11,624 bases of DNA from the NCBI GenBank assembly GCA_937892215.1, contig CALAVE010000093.1, positions 1 through 11,624 on the forward strand. The letters are read 5' to 3'. The notes under the pieces were generated by a model. The model was not told the origin of the DNA. It did no database searches and saw only the letters and a program-made list of their open reading frames with translations. Both the position numbers and the translations under genes were made by a program. Below are positions 6,851 to 11,624 of the stretch, piece after piece; positions within the stretch are counted from its first letter, which is position 1, and each line of letters begins with the position of its first letter. This DNA comes from an uncultured Porphyromonadaceae bacterium (GTDB lineage: Bacteria > Bacteroidota > Bacteroidia > Bacteroidales > Muribaculaceae).

Positions 6851-7981
6851 ATGAAATTTGAATTAATATCAGAAGCGGTATCGTGCGGCGCGCGTGCCGG
6901 ACTTATCACAACCGACCATGGGCAGATAGAGACCCCAATCTTTATGCCGGTGGGCACTGTTGGTGCAATCAAGGCTGTGCAGATGCAAGATATGAAGGAC
7001 GACGTGAAGGCGCAGATAATACTGGGTAACACTTATCATCTGTATTTGCGTCCCGGAATGGAGATAATAGAGAAAGCAGGCGGACTGCATAAGTTCAACA
7101 GTTGGGACCGGCCCATCCTTACTGATAGCGGTGGTTTCCAGGTGTTTTCACTCTCTGCCAACAGGAAACTGAAAGAGGACGGCGCACATTTCCGCAGTCA
7201 TATCGACGGCTCAAAGCACGTTTTCACGCCCGAAAAGGTGGTTGACATTCAGCGGAGTATAGGGAGCGACATAATGATGGCTTTGGACGAATGTCCTCCC
7301 GGTACATCGGACTACGACTATGCCCGCAAGTCGCTTACTCTTACTGAGAAGTGGCTAAAGCGCGGCTGGCAGCATTTCAAAGAGACAGAGCCGCGATATG
7401 GACACAGTCAGGCTTTCTTCCCGATAGTTCAGGGTTGCGTCTATCATGATTTGAGGCGGGAGTCGGCCAATTTTGTCGCCGAACTTGGAGCCGAGGGCAA
7501 TGCCATTGGCGGCTTGGCCGTTGGTGAGCCTGTGGAGCAGATGTATGAGATGATAGAGGTGGTTAACGAAATACTGCCAGTGGACCGCCCTCGCTATCTG
7601 ATGGGTGTGGGTACTCCGGAGAACATTCTGGAGGCGATAGACCGTGGAGTGGATATGATGGACTGTGTGATGCCCACACGCAATGGGCGAAACGGCATGC
7701 TCTTCACGCGGCATGGCATTATGAACATGCGGAACAAGAAGTGGGCCGATGATTTCAGCCCGATTCAGGAAGACGGCGCATCGGTTGTGGATACACAGTA
7801 TTCCAAGGCCTATCTGCGCCACTTGTTTGTGGCTCAGGAGATACTGGCGATGCAGATAGCGAGCCAGCACAACCTCGCGTTCTATCTGTGGCTCGTGAAA
7901 GAGGCGCGTAAGCATATAATTTCAGGGGACTTCAAGGCATGGAAGACCCAAATGGTGGAGAATGTAACCAGGAGATTGTGA
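6851..7981 (+). CDS. tgt: Queuine/preQ1 tRNA-guanine transglycosylase Tgt
   Basis: Tgt exchanges the guanine at the wobble position (34) of GUN-anticodon tRNAs for preQ1 (or salvaged base) in queuosine biosynthesis. From the ATG at 6851 the protein is 376 residues, the usual bacterial length. The substrate-binding and catalytic region is intact: TDSGGFQV with D92, D146 in MALDECPP, GNAIGGLAVGE at 216-226, and GVDMMDCVMPTR with the expected nucleophile D271. The usual zinc site (CxCxxC then H, near the C-terminus) is not: the three cysteine positions align with G309, S311 and D314 while H340 is kept. The segment before SKAYLRHL reads DGASVVDTQY. From memory, Bacteroidota Tgt proteins share this change. 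The ATG at 6851 is preferred over an in-frame TTG at 6830, which lies inside the promoter. The Lpt-type permease gene follows directly. Confidence 0.96.
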   Translation: MKFELISEAVSCGARAGLITTDHGQIETPIFMPVGTVGAIKAVQMQDMKDDVKAQIILGNTYHLYLRPGMEIIEKAGGLHKFNSWDRPILTDSGGFQVFSLSANRKLKEDGAHFRSHIDGSKHVFTPEKVVDIQRSIGSDIMMALDECPPGTSDYDYARKSLTLTEKWLKRGWQHFKETEPRYGHSQAFFPIVQGCVYHDLRRESANFVAELGAEGNAIGGLAVGEPVEQMYEMIEVVNEILPVDRPRYLMGVGTPENILEAIDRGVDMMDCVMPTRNGRNGMLFTRHGIMNMRNKKWADDFSPIQEDGASVVDTQYSKAYLRHLFVAQEILAMQIASQHNLAFYLWLVKEARKHIISGDFKAWKTQMVENVTRRL

Positions 7982-8004
7982 AAAAGTTCCGGACACATAT
8001 CGCC

Positions 8005-9153
8005 ATGCGCAAACCGCAACTTGATGCCGCGGAAGCCGGCAGTGTGCCCAAGGATGAAATGGTAACTACCGAAAAGAAGTGGCATATCAAGAAGTTTGAC
8101 CTTTATATCATCAAGAAGTTTCTGGGCACATTCTTCTTTGCGTTGCTCCTGCTTCTCGCAATAGTCATAATATTTGACATCAACGAGAAACTGGATGCGA
8201 TGATAGCCGCGCCGCTCTACGACACTGTGTTCAAGTATTTCCTTAACTTCCTGCCGTATTTCGCTAATCAGTTCAGTCCGCTGTTCACGTTCATATCCGT
8301 TATCTATTTTACTTCGAAAATGGCCGACCATAGCGAGATAATAGCCATTCTGTCGAGCGGTATCTCGTTCCGCAGGCTACTGGTTCCATATATGGTGAGT
8401 GCCTCCGTGATAGCAATAGGCTCGTTTGTGCTTGCGGCATACATTATACCGCCGGCCAACGTGAAGCGAATAGAGTACACGAACAAGTGGGTGAAGGACC
8501 GCCAGATTGACTACGGAGACAACATCCAGCTGCAAGTGAGCGATGGTGTTATGGCTTATATGGCCCGGTATGATAATGTGACAAAGACCGGTTACAGATT
8601 TTCCCTTGAGAAGTTTGACGGGAAAACGATGGTGTCACGACTCACTGCTCAGACAATCAAGTACGACACCCTGGGTATGTGGCAAGTGAAAGATTATGAA
8701 CTGAGGGAATTCTCGGGAATTCGTGAACAGATGGTGAAGGGAGAGAAGATGGATACGATGCTCAATGTGGAACCTCGCGATTTCCTTATTAGTTCGCTGG
8801 ACCAAGAGAAACTGACCAACCCCGAGCTGAAACGATACATCGACCGCCAGAAAAGCCGAGGCGTTGCGAATATCCAGTCGTTTGAGATTGAATATGAGAA
8901 GCGATTTGCCAACATTGCCGCAGCGTTTATCCTTACTGTTATAGGCTTGTCGCTGTCATCGCGTAAAGTGCGAGGCGGCATGGGGGTGAACATAGGAATA
9001 GGGTTGCTGCTGAGTTTCACTTACATTCTGTTCTCTACGGTGACATCCACCTTTGCCTTGTCGGGCTACACGTCGCCCCGAGTGGCAATGTGGATTCCGA
9101 ATGTAATATATACCGGTATCGCTATCTACCTCTATCGCCGGGCCGCGCGATAA
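8005..9153 (+). CDS. LptF/LptG-family permease (YjgP/YjgQ)
   Basis: LptF/LptG-type permeases form the membrane part of the LptB2FG transporter, which extracts lipopolysaccharide from the inner membrane and passes it to LptC. The 382-residue form has helices at about 39-59, 82-102 and 125-148, a periplasmic beta-jellyroll-like region at about 149-303, then helices at about 304-319, 327-347 and 360-377. Between helices two and three the segment EIIAILSSGISFRR (111-124) is the coupling helix that contacts the ATPase in this family. Start choice is uncertain. The frame is open from an ATG at 7939, which would overlap tgt by 43 bases; ATG 8005 lies 23 bases after the tgt stop; and ATG 8059 is preceded by AAGGAT and begins just before the conserved KKFDLYIIKKF. 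Whether it is LptF or LptG cannot be decided here, so no symbol is given. Confidence 0.9.
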   Translation: MRKPQLDAAEAGSVPKDEMVTTEKKWHIKKFDLYIIKKFLGTFFFALLLLLAIVIIFDINEKLDAMIAAPLYDTVFKYFLNFLPYFANQFSPLFTFISVIYFTSKMADHSEIIAILSSGISFRRLLVPYMVSASVIAIGSFVLAAYIIPPANVKRIEYTNKWVKDRQIDYGDNIQLQVSDGVMAYMARYDNVTKTGYRFSLEKFDGKTMVSRLTAQTIKYDTLGMWQVKDYELREFSGIREQMVKGEKMDTMLNVEPRDFLISSLDQEKLTNPELKRYIDRQKSRGVANIQSFEIEYEKRFANIAAAFILTVIGLSLSSRKVRGGMGVNIGIGLLLSFTYILFSTVTSTFALSGYTSPRVAMWIPNVIYTGIAIYLYRRAAR

Positions 9154-9162
9154 ACCGTAATC

Positions 9163-10527
9163 CTACTTTTTCCGTGACTTAGTGCAGAAGTTGAGATAGT
9201 GATTCTCCACGGTTGGCACATAACTCACAGTTTGCTTCCCTCTGAAGTATCCGAATCGGCACACCGGGTCGTTGTAATACTGCGGATTAGATTTCCACAT
9301 TACGGCCTCTTCCACATTGTCGTACCAAATACCGGAATCTTTGCCGTGTTTTTCTGCAAGAGCAATGGCATCCAGAATGTGCCCGGCTCCGGAGTTGTAT
9401 GCAGCGAGGACAAAGCGAATGAGTTCATCTTGCGATTTCACTTTCGGCTCAAATAAGCGGATTAGATCTTTTATGCTCGCAACGGCAGCCTTTACGCTGC
9501 ATTCTGGGTCTTCGATTTCTTCAGGGGCAAGTCCGTAGGCCCGTGCTGTGCCCGGCATAAGTTGCATTATGCCCCGCGCGCCGGCCCACGATACCACGGT
9601 AGGGTCGAATTGCGATTCGGTATATGCAATGGCTGCAAGCATTTTCCAGTCCCATCCGATGGTGGGCGCATACTTGCGGAAAATGCTGTCGTAAGGAGAA
9701 ATCTCGCCCGGTTTCAGACTGAATGTGACCGATGGTAGCCCTTTGCTTAGTTCAAAATAGCGTTTCAGCAATTCTTTCGAGAGCGAACGGGCCGTGGAGG
9801 TTTCAGCCCAAGCGTTAACCGAATCGGCAAGCCACTTGTTGGTGTGACTGACTGCCCAGGACGAGCGTTGCGGAAAACTGATTTTAAGGTCGATGTTGAT
9901 GTTGTTGTAATAAGTGCGGTTAAGGCGCGCGATGTCGCTATCGACAACAGCGAGTGGAATATCACCGTCCGACACCATTTCTATCAAGTCCTCAGTAATA
10001 AGGGTGTCCTTACTGAAAGGGTGAATGTTAATGCCGCCGCCAATCTCGTTGTTAAGATTCTGCAGGCGAGATTCGTACTTGGAGTTTCTTTCCACAAACA
10101 CGTCGCGTCCCACGAGTTGTGTCACATCGGTGAGGATGGAGTCGGTCTGCCGCTGAACAAGAACCTGATACGTGGTGTTGCTCAGACCGCAATGAGTGAG
10201 TGAGTCCTTGAATTCAGCCGTTTCCGGTATCTCGTAAGCAAGAATATGAACCGAACCGTCGGCAAGCATCTGGAGCATTGAGTTCATGTTAGATGCCACT
10301 CTGAACGCAACGTGAATATTCTTGCTTCGCGCAAAATCCATAATGCGTTCATATTCGTAGCCTAAAGTGTCGTTCTTATAAATGAAGAAACTTGTGGGAC
10401 TATAGAGTGTGCCCACAAACAAGGTGTCGGGTAGAGGAAACTCCTGCTGAACGCTTTTCTCCTGCCGACATCCGACTATTAAGCAAGTCAGGCATAGCAG
10501 AGCAAGTATTTTCCCTGATAAACGCAA
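9163..10527 (-). CDS. MltF-like membrane-bound lytic transglycosylase lipoprotein
   Basis: This is a peptidoglycan-cleaving enzyme that forms 1,6-anhydro-muropeptides. The 454-residue protein starts with a lipoprotein signal (K6, hydrophobic 7-18, lipobox IVGC) and would be lipidated at C20. Residues about 35-255 resemble a family 3 solute-binding domain, as in MltF. The C-terminal SLT/lysozyme-like domain (about 280-440) has the catalytic E304 in AYTESQFDP, GIMQLMPGTA at 319-328 and AAYNSG at 375-380. All the usual catalytic-domain motifs are present, so it should be active. The start codon is TTG at 10527: an in-frame TGA lies at 10543-10545, no ATG or GTG occurs between, and the next ATG (residue 80) would remove the signal peptide. 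The gene follows cdsA by 15 bases and is probably co-transcribed. Its stop is 9 bases from the permease stop. Confidence 0.9.
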   Translation of the reverse strand: MRLSGKILALLCLTCLIVGCRQEKSVQQEFPLPDTLFVGTLYSPTSFFIYKNDTLGYEYERIMDFARSKNIHVAFRVASNMNSMLQMLADGSVHILAYEIPETAEFKDSLTHCGLSNTTYQVLVQRQTDSILTDVTQLVGRDVFVERNSKYESRLQNLNNEIGGGINIHPFSKDTLITEDLIEMVSDGDIPLAVVDSDIARLNRTYYNNINIDLKISFPQRSSWAVSHTNKWLADSVNAWAETSTARSLSKELLKRYFELSKGLPSVTFSLKPGEISPYDSIFRKYAPTIGWDWKMLAAIAYTESQFDPTVVSWAGARGIMQLMPGTARAYGLAPEEIEDPECSVKAAVASIKDLIRLFEPKVKSQDELIRFVLAAYNSGAGHILDAIALAEKHGKDSGIWYDNVEEAVMWKSNPQYYNDPVCRFGYFRGKQTVSYVPTVENHYLNFCTKSRKK

Positions 10528-10542
10528 GGTGGGTGGATTTAG

Positions 10543-11364
10543 TCAGATTAATGAGAGGTAAATCACAACGCATGGTGAAACGAGCAGCAGACTGTCGATG
10601 CGGTCGAGAATGCCTCCGTGGCCAGGGATAATATTCCCAGAGTCTTTAACGCCGGCAGTGCGCTTCAGCAGCGACTCCACAAGGTCGCCGAGAGTAGCGG
10701 CGGTGGAAACGATAACAGCAAGGCAAATCCATTGCCACAGCATCAATGGCTGAGTGTCGGCAGTGAGGTGACTTATCAGAACTGAGCTTGCTATAGTGAA
10801 AATGAACCCGCCCACAAGTCCTTCCCATGATTTCTTGGGAGAGATACGCGGGAACATTTTGTGTTTTCCCAGAAGGCTACCAACAATAAATGCCCCTGTG
10901 TCGTTGAGCCAAATGAATATGAAAACTGACAGTAAAATGATATTTCCATTAACAAGCACAAGCCATAGTAGCGAAAGAGGGAAAGCCACGTAAGACAATG
11001 CAAAAAAAGAACGCTGATAGGCCTCGATTGCATTGACCTTAGGAGCATATAACTGAATCACGAGCCGCAGCACAAAGTAGGCGAGAGGTAGTGTGAGAAG
11101 GTAAGTGAGACTGTCGAGCCCCAGAAAGACGGACAAGAACAAAATCAATCCTCCTAAAATGTCGATAGAGTCGGCCGGCTTGAATTCATGAGCCGGTGAA
11201 ACTATTTTTATGGCCTCGTACATTCCCGCTGCCACAAATAAGCCAAATAATATTGCGAAGGGAATGAAACTGACCTGTACGGAAATTTCCACATTGAGAA
11301 TGGCTCCTACGATGAGTGCCACATAAACTATCCCTGATAGGGTGCGTGTAATTAAGTTCTTCAC
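10543..11364 (-). CDS. cdsA: Phosphatidate cytidylyltransferase CdsA
   Basis: CdsA makes CDP-diacylglycerol from phosphatidate and CTP in the inner membrane, the branch point to phosphatidylethanolamine and phosphatidylglycerol/cardiolipin. The 273-residue protein is a chain of hydrophobic helices carrying the CDS signature at 231-257: S231, K234, R235, K240, D241, H249-G250-G251, D254, R255 and D257. NDTGAF at 154-159 and ISPKKSWEG at 174-182 are further conserved blocks around the metal and CTP site. Length is normal. The start is GTG at 11364: an in-frame TAA lies just upstream at 11368-11370, and the encoded KNLITRTLSGIVYV is a normal N-terminus. It leads the reverse pair with the MltF-like gene and has its own promoter about 30 bases upstream. 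Confidence 0.95.
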   Translation of the reverse strand: MKNLITRTLSGIVYVALIVGAILNVEISVQVSFIPFAILFGLFVAAGMYEAIKIVSPAHEFKPADSIDILGGLILFLSVFLGLDSLTYLLTLPLAYFVLRLVIQLYAPKVNAIEAYQRSFFALSYVAFPLSLLWLVLVNGNIILLSVFIFIWLNDTGAFIVGSLLGKHKMFPRISPKKSWEGLVGGFIFTIASSVLISHLTADTQPLMLWQWICLAVIVSTAATLGDLVESLLKRTAGVKDSGNIIPGHGGILDRIDSLLLVSPCVVIYLSLI

Positions 11365-11392
11365 TGTTTATATTGTTTTAGAATTACAATGG

Positions 11393-11424
11393 CAAAGTTA
11401 GAGTAAATATCGCAAATCCACAAG
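11393..11424 (-). promoter_or_regulatory. Bacteroidota-type promoter for cdsA
   Basis: Read on the reverse strand, CTTG (forward 11421-11424) is followed after 20 bases by TAACTTTG (forward 11393-11400), a perfect TAnnTTTG -7 element with a near-perfect -33 box (TTG core kept). The predicted start near 11387 leaves a leader of about 22 bases before the cdsA GTG. Confidence 0.65.
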
Positions 11425-11457
11425 AGAGAACAAAAATAGGCTTGCGTTAATGTCATG

Positions 11458-11497
11458 TTTGCTTGAAATTGCAGCGGACTGGGGGCAATTCCGCAAA
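11458..11497. repeat. Imperfect inverted repeat in the cdsA-tRNA intergenic region
   Basis: Two nested arms pair: TTTGC (11458-11462) with GCAAA (11493-11497), and AATTGC (11467-11472) with GCAATT (11485-11490), leaving a 12-base loop and an internal loop of 4 and 2 bases. No T-run follows on either strand, so it does not look like an intrinsic terminator. It lies between the divergent cdsA and tRNA promoters. It may be a regulator site, an RNA structure or chance. The rest of the 11425-11545 stretch shows only A-rich sequence. Confidence 0.35.
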
Positions 11498-11545
11498 AAT
11501 GGAGAAAAAAATGTGTGGTTAATGAAAAAAATCTGCCGCGAAGTG

Positions 11546-11576
11546 TTTGCCGATTGTGATAAAATTACTAACTTTG
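11546..11576 (+). promoter_or_regulatory. Bacteroidota-type promoter for the tRNA gene
   Basis: TTTG at 11546-11549 and TAACTTTG at 11569-11576 are separated by 19 bases, a full match to the phylum consensus. The predicted start near 11582 leaves about 12 bases of leader before the tRNA 5' end at 11595. Confidence 0.75.
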
Positions 11577-11594
11577 CAGTCTCAAAACGGAAAT

Positions 11595-11624
11595 GGCGGG
11601 GTAGCTCAGTTGGTTAGAGCGTCG
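11595..11624 (+). tRNA. Partial tRNA gene, 5' end only, cut by the window edge
   Basis: The last 30 bases fit the 5' part of a tRNA. The acceptor strand GGCGGGG (11595-11601) is followed by T8 and A9, the D-stem GCTC (11604-11607), the D-loop AGTTGGTTA with the conserved GG, and the closing D-stem GAGC (11617-11620). Position 26 is G, and TCG (11622-11624) begins the anticodon stem. The anticodon lies beyond the edge. From memory the sequence resembles Bacteroidales elongator tRNA-Met, but this is not shown by the bases present. Confidence 0.88.

Noticed and set aside
7355..8331. Reverse frames over tgt and the start of the permease
   Set aside because: They are antisense to well-recognised genes, with no domain and no upstream signal.

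Overview
The window looks like ordinary chromosomal DNA from a Bacteroidales bacterium (phylum Bacteroidota), possibly a Muribaculaceae- or Prevotella-like gut species; the family is a guess. The main reasons are protein sequence style (FtsY, RimO, Tgt and CdsA variants typical of the phylum), the phylum-specific promoter pattern TTTG / N19-20 / TAnnTTTG at several gene starts, weak Shine-Dalgarno signals, and very short 5' leaders. There is no sign of phage, insertion sequence, CRISPR array, integron or recent transfer.

Layout, left to right. (1) A forward pair, ftsY (signal-recognition-particle receptor) and rimO (ribosomal protein S12 methylthiotransferase), reads from a clear promoter at 73-103. 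(2) A reverse five-gene run, read from 6713 down to 2426, encodes a WRN/RNase D-like DEDDy 3'-5' exonuclease, a small two-helix membrane protein, a Na+/phosphate cotransporter with a C-terminal PhoU-like domain, an OmpR/PhoB-type response regulator, and a histidine kinase with almost no extracytoplasmic domain. (3) A forward pair, tgt (queuosine tRNA-guanine transglycosylase) and an LptF/LptG-type permease, reads from a promoter at 6801-6832. (4) A reverse pair, cdsA (phosphatidate cytidylyltransferase) and an MltF-like lytic transglycosylase lipoprotein, reads from a promoter at 11393-11424. (5) A forward tRNA gene with its own promoter is cut by the right edge.

How the genes fit together. 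Most are housekeeping functions in membrane biogenesis (FtsY, CdsA, Lpt permease, MltF-like enzyme) and in translation (RimO, Tgt, tRNA). The most interesting unit is the transporter-PhoU / response regulator / histidine kinase block. Its arrangement suggests a phosphate-responsive two-component system whose kinase may sense through the neighbouring transporter rather than through a domain of its own; this is inference. Other points are a Tgt that has lost all three cysteine ligands of the usual zinc site, two convergent gene pairs with only 9 bp between stop codons, and three non-ATG starts (rimO GTG, cdsA GTG, mltF-like TTG). I see no strong evidence of a wholly undescribed system.
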